The notes beneath the pieces are model-generated. The model did not search any database. It was not told the origin of the DNA and saw only the letters and a program-made list of their open reading frames with translations. Positions 1 through 8,906 of a DNA stretch of 64,000 bases are shown piece by piece. The first letter of the stretch is position 1. Every line of letters begins with the position of its first letter. The translations under genes were made by a program, and so were the position numbers. Where the stretch lies: NCBI RefSeq assembly GCF_018760735.1, contig NZ_JAHHZN010000002.1:310001-374000 (forward strand), in the 5' to 3' direction. This stretch comes from Hymenobacter piscis (lineage in GTDB: Bacteria; Bacteroidota; Bacteroidia; Cytophagales; Hymenobacteraceae).

Positions 1-1
1 G

Positions 2-3000
2 GCCCTGGTGGCCGGCGGCCTGCTGCTGAGCCTGTTTCTGGTGCTCAATCTGCTCGAATACTTCTTGTACCTGCCCACCGGGGTGCGGGCCGGGCTGCTG
101 TTCGGGTTCGTGGGCGGCACCGTCTACGCCTTCCTGCGCTGGATCTGGCAGCCGCTGGCGGCCCTCACGCATCTGCGGCGCATGCTCAGCGACGAGCAGG
201 CCGCCCGCCGGGTGGGGGAGCTCTTCCCCGACGTCCAGGACAAGCTGCTCAACGCCCTCCAGCTGCGGGGCCAGGCCCAGGAGAACGCATTGCTGGCCGC
301 CAGCCTCGAGCAGCGGGCCGGGCAGCTGCGGGGCGTCGAGTTCGCGCGGGGCATTGATATTCAGCGCCAGACCCGGCCGCTGTGGAAGTACGCCGCCGTG
401 CCCGCCGCCGTGGTGGCCGTGCTGCTGCTGGCCTACCCGAGCTTCTTCGTGCAGGGCACCGGCCGGATTCTCCACTACAACCAGCAATACAGTCCGCCCG
501 CACCGTTCCGGTTCGTGGTGGAAAACCAGGACCTGACGGCCTTCCAGGGCGAGGATTTCAGTCTCAGCGTAACGGTGGAAGGCGACGTGCTGCCCAACGA
601 AATCAGCATTCAGTACGAGGGCAAGGAGCGCCGCCTGACCCGCGAAGCCGCGGGCCGCTTCCGCTACGACTTCCGCCAGCTGCGCCAAGACGTGGCTTTC
701 CAGCTCGAAGCGGCCGGGTTTTCGTCGGAGGAATACGACCTGAAGGTGAAGCAGCGGCCCAACCTGCGCGACTTTGCCGTGCGGGCCACGTACCCGGCCT
801 ACCTGGGCCGGGCGGCCGAAACCATCCGCAACACCGGCAACCTCACCGTGCCCGAGGGCACGGCCTTGAGCTGGGAGTTCCAGACCGAGGCCACCGACCA
901 GCTGCGCCTGCAATTCCGCGACCCCGCCGAAACTGTGGCCGCCACCCCCGACGAAACCGCCGCCGGCCAGTTCCGCCTGCGCCGCCGCGCCACCCGCTCC
1001 CAGACCTACGCCGTGCAGCTGCGCAATGCCGTGAGTCCCAACCGCGACCCGATGGAATACCAGCTGACGGTGATTCCCGACGCGGCGCCCGAAGTCACGC
1101 TGGAGAGCTTCCAGGACACCACCGCCCGCCAGTTTCTGGCCCTGGGCGGCAACCTGCGCGACGACTACGGCTTCTCCCGCCTCCAACTTCACTACCGCGT
1201 GCTCAGCAAGAGCCGGCCCAACGCCGCCTACCAGGCCCGCGCCCTGCCCCTGGGCCGCGGCCCCAGCCAGAGCTACGCCTACCAGTGGGACGTGCGCAAG
1301 CTCAGCCTCAAGCCCGGCGACCGGCTCGAGTACTTCGTGCAGGTCTGGGACAACGACGGCGTGAACGGGGCCAAACCCGGCCGCAGCCGCACCGCCGAGT
1401 TCCGCCTGCCTTCGCGCAGTGAGCAGCGCCAGCAGCTGGCCTCCCAGAGCCAGGCCATGCAGAGCCAGATGAGCCAGGCCGCCAAGGAGTCGAAGAAGAT
1501 GGAGCGCGAGCTGGCCAAGGCCGAGGACAAGCTCAAGGTGAAGCGCGACCTGAGCTTCCAGGACCGCAAGCAGCTCCGGAACATGCTCGACGAGAAGCAG
1601 CAGATGGATCAGGCCCTCGATGAGCTCAAGCGCCAGTTCGAGCAGCTTCAGGAACAGCAGAACCAGCTCGACCCGCAAAAGAACGAGCAGTTGGCCGAGA
1701 AGGCCAAGGAGCTCCAGAAGCTCATGGACGATTTGCTCGACCCCGAAACCAAGAAGCTCTACGAGGAGCTGCGCAAGCTGCTCGAGCAGCAGCAGGACCA
1801 GAACCAGCCCGAGATGCAGAAACTGCTGCAGCAGCTCGAAAACAAGGAAAACACCCTGCAAAAGGAGCTGGAGCGGGCCCTCGAAATGTTCAAGCAGCTC
1901 CAGTTCGAGCAGAAGCAGGACCAGGCCCTCGAAAAGCTCCAGCAGCTGGCCCAGGAGCAGCAGCAGCTGGCCGAACAAACTGAGAAGAACGACAAGCAGA
2001 ATCCCGCTAATCAGAAGGATAGCCAACAACAAAAAACCGAAAACCAAAAACTACAGCAGCAGCAGGCCGAGCAGCAGCAAAAGTTCGAGGAGGTGAAAGA
2101 GGACCTCAAGGACCTGAAGGAGATGGACCAGCAGCTCGATGGCCAGAACGGGGCCGACGAGATGAAGCAGGACCAGCAGCAGGTGGACGAGCAGCAGGAG
2201 CAGAGCCAGCAGCAGCTGGGCAAAAACCAGAATCAGAAAGCCAGCCAGAGCCAGCGTCAGGCCGCCCAGAAAATGCAGCAGATGGCCCAGAAGATGCAGC
2301 AGCAGATGGAGCAGGAGGAGCAGGACCAGCAGCAGCAGAACATCGACGATTTGCGCGACATCCTCGAAAACCTGCTCAAGCTCAGCTTCGACGAGGAAAA
2401 CCTTATGCAGCAGTTCCGGCAGGTAGACCAGAGCGACCCGCGCTTCGTGCAGCTCGGCCAGACCCAGCGCAAGCTCAAGGACGACGCCCGGGTGGTGCAG
2501 GACTCGCTCTACGCCCTGGCCAACCGCGTGTTCCAGATCAAGAGCTTCGTGACCCGGGAGGTGGGCGAGATGAACGGCCGCATGGACGAGGCCCTCGACC
2601 AGATCCGGCAGCGCGACGTGGGCCGGGCCACCAGCGCCCAGCAGCAGGCCATGACCAGCATGAACAACCTGGCCCTCATGCTCAACGACGCCCTCCAGCA
2701 GATGCAGCAGCAGCAGCGCGAGGGCCAGCAGCAGATGCAGGGCGGGGGCAAGCCGGGCCGCAAGAAGAAGAAGGGCAGCTCCGCCGGCGAAGGCCAGATG
2801 GGCCGCATGCAGCAGCAGCTCAACCAGCAGATTCAGCAGCTCCAGCAGAGCGGCAAAACCGGCCGGGCCCTCTCCGAGGAACTGGCCAAGCTGGCCGGCC
2901 AGCAGCAGATGCTGCGCCAGGCCCTGCAGGAGCTGGAGCGCATGCAGCAGAAAAGCGGCGGCAAACCCGGTTCCAACCAGGATGGCCAGGGCCAGGACGG

Positions 3001-3325
3001 CGCCGGCGGCCTCGGCGACGTGAAAAAAATGATGGAACAAACCGAAACCGACCTCGTAAACAAGCGGCTGACGGAACAGACTGTTCTGCGTCAGCGCCAA
3101 ATCCTTACCCGTTTGCTGGAAGCCGAGAAATCGGCCCGGGAGCGGGACCAGGACGACAAGCGGGAGGCGCAGACGGCCCAGCAACGTCCCCCGGTTTTTC
3201 CGCCGGCATTTCAGCAGTACAAACGGCAGCAAAACCGCCAGACCGAACTGCTGCGTATTGTACCCCCGGCGCTTACTCCGTACTATCAGCGGGAAGTGAG
3301 TGAATATTTTCAGAAAATAAAATAG
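2..3325 (+). CDS. DUF4175-family membrane protein, 5' end cut by window
   Basis: The reading frame is open at the left edge, so the true start lies outside; about 1,107 residues are visible. Two hydrophobic segments sit near residues 3-45 and 125-147, then a beta-rich extracytoplasmic part to about residue 470, then some 550 residues extremely rich in Gln, Glu and Lys that must form long coiled coils. This layout matches DUF4175 proteins of Bacteroidota, whose function is unknown. The CAG-rich DNA here is coding, not a microsatellite. It precedes the anti-sigma-type ATPase by about 50 bp. The family call comes from memory of the architecture. Confidence 0.75.
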   Translation, partial: ALVAGGLLLSLFLVLNLLEYFLYLPTGVRAGLLFGFVGGTVYAFLRWIWQPLAALTHLRRMLSDEQAARRVGELFPDVQDKLLNALQLRGQAQENALLAASLEQRAGQLRGVEFARGIDIQRQTRPLWKYAAVPAAVVAVLLLAYPSFFVQGTGRILHYNQQYSPPAPFRFVVENQDLTAFQGEDFSLSVTVEGDVLPNEISIQYEGKERRLTREAAGRFRYDFRQLRQDVAFQLEAAGFSSEEYDLKVKQRPNLRDFAVRATYPAYLGRAAETIRNTGNLTVPEGTALSWEFQTEATDQLRLQFRDPAETVAATPDETAAGQFRLRRRATRSQTYAVQLRNAVSPNRDPMEYQLTVIPDAAPEVTLESFQDTTARQFLALGGNLRDDYGFSRLQLHYRVLSKSRPNAAYQARALPLGRGPSQSYAYQWDVRKLSLKPGDRLEYFVQVWDNDGVNGAKPGRSRTAEFRLPSRSEQRQQLASQSQAMQSQMSQAAKESKKMERELAKAEDKLKVKRDLSFQDRKQLRNMLDEKQQMDQALDELKRQFEQLQEQQNQLDPQKNEQLAEKAKELQKLMDDLLDPETKKLYEELRKLLEQQQDQNQPEMQKLLQQLENKENTLQKELERALEMFKQLQFEQKQDQALEKLQQLAQEQQQLAEQTEKNDKQNPANQKDSQQQKTENQKLQQQQAEQQQKFEEVKEDLKDLKEMDQQLDGQNGADEMKQDQQQVDEQQEQSQQQLGKNQNQKASQSQRQAAQKMQQMAQKMQQQMEQEEQDQQQQNIDDLRDILENLLKLSFDEENLMQQFRQVDQSDPRFVQLGQTQRKLKDDARVVQDSLYALANRVFQIKSFVTREVGEMNGRMDEALDQIRQRDVGRATSAQQQAMTSMNNLALMLNDALQQMQQQQREGQQQMQGGGKPGRKKKKGSSAGEGQMGRMQQQLNQQIQQLQQSGKTGRALSEELAKLAGQQQMLRQALQELERMQQKSGGKPGSNQDGQGQDGAGGLGDVKKMMEQTETDLVNKRLTEQTVLRQRQILTRLLEAEKSARERDQDDKREAQTAQQRPPVFPPAFQQYKRQQNRQTELLRIVPPALTPYYQREVSEYFQKIK

Positions 3326-3376
3326 CATTCAGCTAATTTTACCTCCCTTACCCGCTGCCCTTCCTTTTTCCCTTTT

Positions 3377-3829
3377 ATGAAGCAGGTCAAAATTCAGATT
3401 CCCTCCCTGGTTGAAAATATCCGCGTTGTAGAAAGTTTTATCGACAACTCGAAGGATACATTTCACATCGACGATGACATTTACGGCAACATCATGGTGG
3501 CCGTCACGGAAGCCGTGAACAACGCCATTCGCCACGGCAATAAGTTCGACAAGGACAAAAACGTGTTCCTGTCGCTGTTTGTGGAGCCCGACCGCGTGAA
3601 GTTTGAAGTGGAGGACGAAGGCACCGGGTTCGACTACGACAACCTGCTCGACCCTACGGCTCCTGAAAACATCGAAAACCCCGGCGGCCGCGGCATCTTC
3701 CTGATTCGCCACCTGGCCGACGAGGTGGAATTCACCAAGGACGGCCGCCACGTGCAGCTCACCTTCATGCTGCCCACCACGCCCAACGAGGCGGAGGCCG
3801 AGCATTCGACCGCCAACGAAACCATCTAA
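3377..3829 (+). CDS. Anti-sigma-factor-type HATPase (RsbW-like)
   Basis: A 150-residue single-domain GHKL ATPase. The N box reads VTEAVNNAIRHGN, the G1 box EDEGTGFD and the G2 box GGRGIFLIRHLAD, all as in the HATPase_c_2 family of RsbW/SpoIIAB serine kinases. Such proteins phosphorylate an STAS anti-anti-sigma partner or bind a sigma factor in the cytoplasm. No partner STAS gene is adjacent; the SpoIIAA-like protein at 16.4-16.8 kb is far away and not obviously a partner. The start ATG follows a pyrimidine-rich leader. Whether it acts as kinase, anti-sigma factor or both cannot be read from the sequence. Confidence 0.85.
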   Translation: MKQVKIQIPSLVENIRVVESFIDNSKDTFHIDDDIYGNIMVAVTEAVNNAIRHGNKFDKDKNVFLSLFVEPDRVKFEVEDEGTGFDYDNLLDPTAPENIENPGGRGIFLIRHLADEVEFTKDGRHVQLTFMLPTTPNEAEAEHSTANETI

Positions 3830-3901
3830 GTTGCCCGCCGGGCTGCGCTGCCGGCCCGTTTGGGTTTCCTGCTGTTAGTACCTTCTTTGCCTGCTGCCCT
3901 C

Positions 3902-4384
3902 ATGAGCGACCTGCCAACTGAGCACGATGATTTGGAAAATGAGGGCTTCGAAGCTGAATCGCACGGCATCGAGTTCCTGGTGGAGGACGTGGAGTTTGAG
4001 CTGGCCGATGCCCAGGACCTGACGTCCTGGATTGAGCGCGTGGCGGAAGTGCATGAGCACGAAATCGTGCAGCTCACTTACATTTTCTGCTCCGACGAAT
4101 ACCTGCACAAGGTAAACGTGGAGTACCTCGACCACGACACGTACACCGACGTCATCACGTTCGACAACGCCGACGACGCCGACCTCATCGAGGGCGACAT
4201 CTTTATTTCCGTGGACCGGGTGCGCGAAAACGCCCAGACCCACGGCGTGAGCTTCCGCGATGAGCTGCACCGCGTCATGATTCACGGCGTGCTCCACCTG
4301 CTGGGTTACGCCGACAAGGACCTACTCAGCCAGACCGCCATGCGCAAAAAGGAAGACGACTGCCTTTCGCTGCGCACGTTTTAG
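3902..4384 (+). CDS. ybeY: Endoribonuclease YbeY (16S rRNA maturation)
   Basis: Zinc-dependent single-strand endoribonuclease used in 16S rRNA 3'-end maturation and ribosome quality control. The signature HGVLHLLGY is present near residues 128-136; two His ligands are visible, but the third, usually in GYDH, is replaced by GYADKD, as I recall for Bacteroidota members (GYKDK). I chose the ATG at 3902 over the upstream TTG because the upstream stretch is a hydrophobic leader unlikely in a cytosolic protein. About 30 acidic residues precede the conserved core. A short hairpin with T-run follows. Confidence 0.9.
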   Translation: MSDLPTEHDDLENEGFEAESHGIEFLVEDVEFELADAQDLTSWIERVAEVHEHEIVQLTYIFCSDEYLHKVNVEYLDHDTYTDVITFDNADDADLIEGDIFISVDRVRENAQTHGVSFRDELHRVMIHGVLHLLGYADKDLLSQTAMRKKEDDCLSLRTF

Positions 4385-4412
4385 GCGCTTACCGCCTTGT
4401 TTTTTTCCAGAG

Positions 4413-4438
4413 ACGCCCGCCGAAACGTGGGCGTTTTT
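4413..4438 (+). terminator. Rho-independent terminator after ybeY
   Basis: ACGCCC pairs with GGGCGT across a 10-base loop and is followed by five T. It lies 30 bp past the ybeY stop. Confidence 0.6.
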
Positions 4439-4465
4439 GGTGTCCGATGAATTAAAAAAGAACCT

Positions 4466-4554
4466 CATTCCGAGCTTGCCGAGGAATCTCGCGTGCTGAT
4501 GTTGCCAGAGTAATTCAACGTCAGCACGCGAGATTCCTCGGCAAGCTCGGAATG
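4466..4554. repeat. REP-like palindrome, CATTCCGAG family, copy 1
   Basis: Two perfect 34-bp inverted arms (4466-4499 and 4521-4554) around a 21-bp loop. Arms begin CATTCCGAGC and contain GAGGAATCTCGCGTGCTGA. The same words recur at 7522-7660 and, diverged, at 56346-56451. Extra copies of the arm end GGAATGACGTTTT follow at 4567. No transposase is nearby. Confidence 0.9.
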
Positions 4555-4611
4555 ACGTTTTCTTTTCGGAATGACGTTTTATCCGCTAAATCATTCCTCT
4601 ACCCGCCTGAA

Positions 4612-5346
4612 ATGCCTATGTCCGCTACGCCGCCACCTATCCGCATTATTCCCGGCGAGGCCCTGGATTTCTACCTGGGCCAGGGGTATTACCGGATGCA
4701 CCAGGACCTGTTTACCTGCCGGTTTCTGCCTATCAATGAGCAGCTGTACACCGTGCACTGGCTGCGTCTGCGCCTGGCCGATGTGGTGTACGGTCCCACC
4801 CAGCGCCGCCTGCTGCGCCTGAACGCGCCGTTTTCGGTGCGGCTGCGGCCGTTTGAGCTGACGGCCGAGGTGGAGGAGCTCTATGCCCGCTACCGCCGCA
4901 GCATCAATTTCGATGCCCCCGATACGGTCGAGGCCTTCCTGCTGGCCGGCGCCACCCATAACGTGTTCCGGACCGAGGTGCTGGAAGTGCGCGACGAGGG
5001 CCGGCTAATTGCGGCCGGCATCTTCGACCGGGGCGCCCGCACCCTGGCCGGCATCATGAACTTCTACGACCCCACCTACCGCAAAAACAGCCTGGGCAAG
5101 TACCTGATGCTGCTCAAGCTGGAGCACGCCCGCCGCTGCGGCCACACCTACTACTACCCCGGCTACCTCGTCAACGACTACCCCAAATTCGACTACAAGC
5201 TATTTCCCTGCCTGACTGCCACGGAGGTGTTCGACTGCCGGCGCAGCATGTGGCAGCCCTTCGACTGGGAGGCGGTGCGGGAGCAATCCGCTGAGCTGCT
5301 GGCCGGTTGGGGAGAGGAGGAGGCAGCAGAGGAAGAACCCGAATAA
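4612..5346 (+). CDS. Arginyl/leucyl-tRNA-protein transferase-like (ATE/Bpt fold)
   Basis: A 244-residue protein. The C-terminal half carries YYYPGYLVNDYPKFDYK, which resembles the signature of aminoacyl-tRNA-protein transferases (in Bpt, GYWI-P-MDYK), preceded by a GNAT-like core with 'AGIFDRGARTLAGIMNFYDP'. Such enzymes add Arg or Leu to protein N termini and mark them for degradation. The N-terminal Cys cluster of classical Ate1 is missing, so substrate is uncertain. The longer frame from 4552 starts inside the REP-like repeat and is rejected; ATG 4612 or 4618 are both possible. It ends in an acidic Glu-rich tail. Confidence 0.65.
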   Translation: MPMSATPPPIRIIPGEALDFYLGQGYYRMHQDLFTCRFLPINEQLYTVHWLRLRLADVVYGPTQRRLLRLNAPFSVRLRPFELTAEVEELYARYRRSINFDAPDTVEAFLLAGATHNVFRTEVLEVRDEGRLIAAGIFDRGARTLAGIMNFYDPTYRKNSLGKYLMLLKLEHARRCGHTYYYPGYLVNDYPKFDYKLFPCLTATEVFDCRRSMWQPFDWEAVREQSAELLAGWGEEEAAEEEPE

Positions 5347-5380
5347 GCTCCGGCGGCGCGCAAAGAAGCGGCCGAGTGCG

Positions 5381-5388
5381 TATCTTTG
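5381..5388 (+). promoter_or_regulatory. Bacteroidota -7 motif TATCTTTG upstream of mnmG
   Basis: Matches TAnnTTTG. It is 240 bp before the mnmG start and has no clear -33 TTG, so a long leader would be needed. Confidence 0.3.
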
Positions 5389-5627
5389 CGCACGTTTTGA
5401 GCGGGTTGGGGCCGCCGGGAAGCCCGGTTTTTTCTGACGCTACGCCGGCCCGAGGCAGGCGTTTTCTGTTTATCCGGAGCGCCAACAGCCCGGCAAGGCA
5501 ACGCCAAGCAAAGGCTTGGCGCCTCGTTGAACGACTACCGGACGAAACCGTGTTCAATCCGGGCCGGGCCCGCGCTTGGGCTCCATTACCCGCGAAATCC
5601 GACTAATCCGCCTAAATCCGCGAATTC

Positions 5628-7496
5628 ATGTTTCAGCAAGAAAAGTACGACGTCATTGTAGTAGGAGCCGGGCACGCCGGCTGCGAGGCCGCCGCCGCGG
5701 CCGCCAACATGGGCTCCAAAGTCCTGCTGGTGACGATGAACATGAACACCATCGCGCAGATGTCGTGCAACCCGGCCATGGGCGGGGTGGCCAAGGGCCA
5801 GATTGTGCGCGAGGTAGACGCGCTGGGCGGCCAGTCGGGCCTCATCACCGACAAAACCATGATTCAGTTCCGGATGCTGAACCGCTCCAAAGGCCCCGCC
5901 ATGTGGAGCCCCCGGGCGCAGTCGGACCGGATGCGCTTTGCCGAGGAGTGGCGCATGACGCTGGAGCAGACGCCCAACGTGGATTTCTGGCAGGAAGCCG
6001 TCACGGGCCTCGTGGTGGAAGACGGCGTGTGCGTGGGCGTGAAAACCCAGCTTGGCATCGAGTTCCGGGGCAAGTCGGTGGTGCTTACCAACGGCACGTT
6101 CCTGAACGGCCTCATCCACATCGGCGAAAAGCAGTTTGGCGGCGGCCGCGCGGCCGAGAAGGGCAGCACCGGCATCACGGAGCAGCTGATTGAGTTGGGC
6201 TTCGAAGCCGGCCGCATGAAAACCGGCACCCCGCCCCGCGTGGACGGCCGCAGCCTGGACTACAGCAAAATGGAGGAACAGGCCGGCGACGCTGAGCCCA
6301 GCAAGTTTTCGTACCTCGACACGCCCGCGCTGCGCAACCAGCGCCCGTGCTACATCACCTACACCAACTCCGAAGTCCACGAAATCCTGAAGGAGGGCTT
6401 CGAGAAGTCGCCGATGTTCCAGGGCCGCATCAAGGGCCTGGGGCCGCGCTACTGCCCGAGCGTGGAAGACAAAATCAACCGCTTCGCCGACAAGGACCGC
6501 CACCAGATTTTTGTGGAGCCGGAAGGTTGGAGCACGGTGGAAGTGTACGTGAACGGCTTCAGCTCTTCGCTGCCCGAGGACGTGCAGTACCGCGCCCTGC
6601 GCAAAATTGCCGGCTTCGAAAACGCCAAGATGTTCCGCCCCGGCTACGCCATCGAGTACGACTTCTTCCCGCCGACGCAGCTCCAGCTCACCCTGGAAAC
6701 CAAGCTGATCCAGAACCTGTACTTCGCGGGCCAGATCAACGGCACCACCGGCTACGAGGAGGCCGCCTGCCAGGGCCTGATGGCCGGTATCAACGCCCAC
6801 AACAAGGTGCACGGCAAGGCGCCCTTCGTGCTCAAGCGCAGCGAAGCCTATATCGGGGTGCTCATCGACGACCTCGTGAACAAAGGCACCGACGAGCCCT
6901 ACCGCATGTTCACGAGCCGCGCCGAGCACCGCCTGCTGCTGCGCCAGGACAACGCCGACCTGCGCCTCACGCCCCTGGGCTACGAGCTGGGTTTGGCCTC
7001 GGAGGAGCGCATGCAGCTGGTGCGCGAAAAGGAGCAGCAGACCAAGGAAGTAGCCAAGCTGCTGAAGAACTTCGGCATCGAGGCCCAGGACATTAATCCC
7101 TGGCTCACGGAAATCGGCTCGGCCGTTATCAGCGAGAAAACCCGCGCCGTGAACCTGCTGCGCCGCCCCGGCATTGATTTGCCGGCCCTGGCCCGCGTGC
7201 TGCCCGAGCTCACCCTGGCCCTGGCCCCGTACCGCCCCGACGCGCTGGAGCAGGCCGAAATTCTGGTGAAGTACGAGGCCTACCTGGAGAAAGAGCACCA
7301 GCAGGCCGCCCGCGTGCAGGAGCTGGAAAACTTCGTCATCCAAGGCCGCCTCGACTACACCGCCATGCCCGCCCTCTCGCACGAAGCCCGCGAAAAGCTG
7401 CTCAGGATCCAGCCCGAAACCCTGGGCCAGGCCTCGCGCATCAGCGGCGTTTCACCGGCGGATGTATCGGTGCTGATGGTGTATCTGGGGCGGTAG
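5628..7496 (+). CDS. mnmG: tRNA U34 carboxymethylaminomethyl enzyme MnmG (GidA)
   Basis: FAD-dependent partner of MnmE that installs the cmnm5 group on wobble uridine 34 of several tRNAs. The dinucleotide-binding motif [11 protein letters not shown] is near residues 12-22, and the MnmG signature [21 protein letters not shown] is complete. At 622 residues it has normal family length. In many bacteria this gene (gidA) lies beside oriC; here the DnaA-box cluster starts about 3.4 kb downstream, which supports the origin call. No mnmE partner is visible. The large antisense open frame across this gene is a codon-bias artefact. Confidence 0.97.
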   Translation: MFQQEKYDVIVVGAGHAGCEAAAAAANMGSKVLLVTMNMNTIAQMSCNPAMGGVAKGQIVREVDALGGQSGLITDKTMIQFRMLNRSKGPAMWSPRAQSDRMRFAEEWRMTLEQTPNVDFWQEAVTGLVVEDGVCVGVKTQLGIEFRGKSVVLTNGTFLNGLIHIGEKQFGGGRAAEKGSTGITEQLIELGFEAGRMKTGTPPRVDGRSLDYSKMEEQAGDAEPSKFSYLDTPALRNQRPCYITYTNSEVHEILKEGFEKSPMFQGRIKGLGPRYCPSVEDKINRFADKDRHQIFVEPEGWSTVEVYVNGFSSSLPEDVQYRALRKIAGFENAKMFRPGYAIEYDFFPPTQLQLTLETKLIQNLYFAGQINGTTGYEEAACQGLMAGINAHNKVHGKAPFVLKRSEAYIGVLIDDLVNKGTDEPYRMFTSRAEHRLLLRQDNADLRLTPLGYELGLASEERMQLVREKEQQTKEVAKLLKNFGIEAQDINPWLTEIGSAVISEKTRAVNLLRRPGIDLPALARVLPELTLALAPYRPDALEQAEILVKYEAYLEKEHQQAARVQELENFVIQGRLDYTAMPALSHEAREKLLRIQPETLGQASRISGVSPADVSVLMVYLGR

Positions 7497-7521
7497 GATG
7501 GTGTCATCCTGAGCAACCAGA

Positions 7522-7660
7522 ACGTCATTCCGAGCGGAGCGAGGAATCTCGCCCGAGGCTAACTGTCATTCCGAGTGCAGCGAGGAATCTCGCGTGCTGA
7601 GGTTGGATTACTACTCCTGTATCAGCACGCGAGATTCCTCGCTCCGCTCGGAATGACGTT
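7522..7660. repeat. REP-like palindrome, CATTCCGAG family, copy 2 (double left arm)
   Basis: Two consecutive left arms (7522-7552 and 7565-7600), each CATTCCGAG...GAGGAATCTCG, face one right arm at 7622-7660 that begins TCAGCACGCGAGATTCCTCG. Further fragments GGAATGACGTTCT follow to 7678. The doubled left arm suggests replication slippage or nested insertion. Confidence 0.85.
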
Positions 7661-7701
7661 CTGATGGAATGACGTTCTTACTTATGACGTTCCTGTTACC
7701 C

Positions 7702-7740
7702 AAACCGGCCGCAGAATCTTCCAGGTTCTGCGGCCGGTTT
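7702..7740. terminator. Strong hairpin between mnmG and methyltransferase
   Basis: Perfect 15-bp arms AAACCGGCCGCAGAA (7702-7716) and its complement (7726-7740) with a 9-base loop. The arms end in AAA/TTT, so it can serve as a bidirectional terminator. Confidence 0.65.
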
Positions 7741-7824
7741 GGTTTCGTACTTTCGTGGTGCGCATTGCGGGTCCGGCCGGCCGGCTGTTGCAATCTGCGT
7801 CATCAACCTAATCAGCGAGCATCT

Positions 7825-8715
7825 GTGATTTACGAGCGTTTGGAGAAGTGCCCGGTTTGCGGCAAAACGGAGTTTCGCAACAAGCTGGTGGTCGAGGATA
7901 AATCCGTCAGCAAGGAGAGCTTCGCCATTCAGCAGTGCGAGGCCTGCACGTTCCAGTTCACCAACCCCCGCCCCGACGCCGCCCACATCGGCCGCTATTA
8001 CGAGTCGGATGAGTACGTATCGCACAACAGTGGGGCCGGGGGGATTATCAACCAGGCGTACAAGGTGGCGCGGGTTTTCACCATGCGCCGCAAGGTGGCC
8101 CTGGTGAACAAGCTGGCCACTAAAGGAAAGCTGTTCGATTACGGCTGCGGCACGGGCCATTTCCTGGCCGCCGCTAAGGCCGACGGCTGGCAGGTAGCCG
8201 GCTGGGAGCCCAACGCCCGGGCCCGGGAGGAAGCCAGCCGGCGCGTGGGCCAGCCCGTAGGCACCGAAAGCCTGGTGCAGTACCAGCAAGCTTCCTTCGA
8301 GGCCATTACGCTCTGGCACGTGCTCGAACACGTTCACGAGCTGAACGATACCCTCCAGCAGCTCATCCGGCTATTGAAGCCCGGCGGCACCCTGCTGGTG
8401 GCCGTGCCCAACGTGGACAGCCTCGACGCCCAGCACTACCGCCAGGACTGGGCCGCCTACGATGTGCCCCGGCACCTGTACCACTTCAGCCCCAAAACCA
8501 TGAAGCAACTGCTTAAAAAGCATAAAATGCAGGTGACGCAGGTGCTGCCCATGCCCCTGGATGCTTACTATGTGAGCATGCTCAGTGAGAAGCACCGGGC
8601 CGAGCGGGGCGGCGGCATGCTGTCGGTGCTCAAGGCCGGCTACAAATCCAACCAGTACGCGGCCCGGCACGAGGGCCAGTACAGCAGCCTGATTTACGTG
8701 GCCCACAAGCGGTAG
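7825..8715 (+). CDS. Class I SAM methyltransferase with N-terminal zinc ribbon
   Basis: A 296-residue protein starting at GTG 7825. An N-terminal CPVCGK...CEAC pair should form a zinc ribbon, followed by a Methyltransf_23-type domain with motif I LFDYGCGTGHFL and post-I 'WHVLEHVHELNDTL'. Proteins of this layout are common near cell-surface glycan genes and methylate unknown, often sugar-linked, substrates; no such neighbours are present. The frame extends upstream through the terminator hairpin at 7702-7740, so that extension is rejected and the GTG start preferred. Confidence 0.8.
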   Translation: MIYERLEKCPVCGKTEFRNKLVVEDKSVSKESFAIQQCEACTFQFTNPRPDAAHIGRYYESDEYVSHNSGAGGIINQAYKVARVFTMRRKVALVNKLATKGKLFDYGCGTGHFLAAAKADGWQVAGWEPNARAREEASRRVGQPVGTESLVQYQQASFEAITLWHVLEHVHELNDTLQQLIRLLKPGGTLLVAVPNVDSLDAQHYRQDWAAYDVPRHLYHFSPKTMKQLLKKHKMQVTQVLPMPLDAYYVSMLSEKHRAERGGGMLSVLKAGYKSNQYAARHEGQYSSLIYVAHKR

Positions 8716-8906
8716 CCGGTGGGGTAGGGGAGGGGTTTTGGTCCTCCGGATGAGGAAGCTGGCCCGTTGCCCGGCCGTCGGCATACCTGTTTGCGGGGCG
8801 GCCAGCGTTAGGGTTTGTACCTTCGGCCCCGGCCCAGCCAACGGCTTCAGGAGTGTCCTCGGACTACTTCCCGGGCTGCGCAATTCCATCATCCGCAACA
8901 TCCGCG

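Noticed and set aside
2200..2900. Possible CAG microsatellite
   Set aside because: It is coding for a Gln-rich coiled coil with frame and variation of codons kept.
2051..3328. 425-residue Leu-rich open frame antisense to the DUF4175 gene
   Set aside because: It is the complement of Gln-rich CAG codons and reads as low-complexity Leu; no start context or family.
5307..5606. 99-residue frame between the transferase-like gene and mnmG
   Set aside because: It overlaps the end of the previous gene, lacks coding character and contains a probable -7 promoter box.
5586..7382. 598-residue antisense frame over mnmG
   Set aside because: Caused by GC-rich third positions; mnmG on the other strand is unambiguous.
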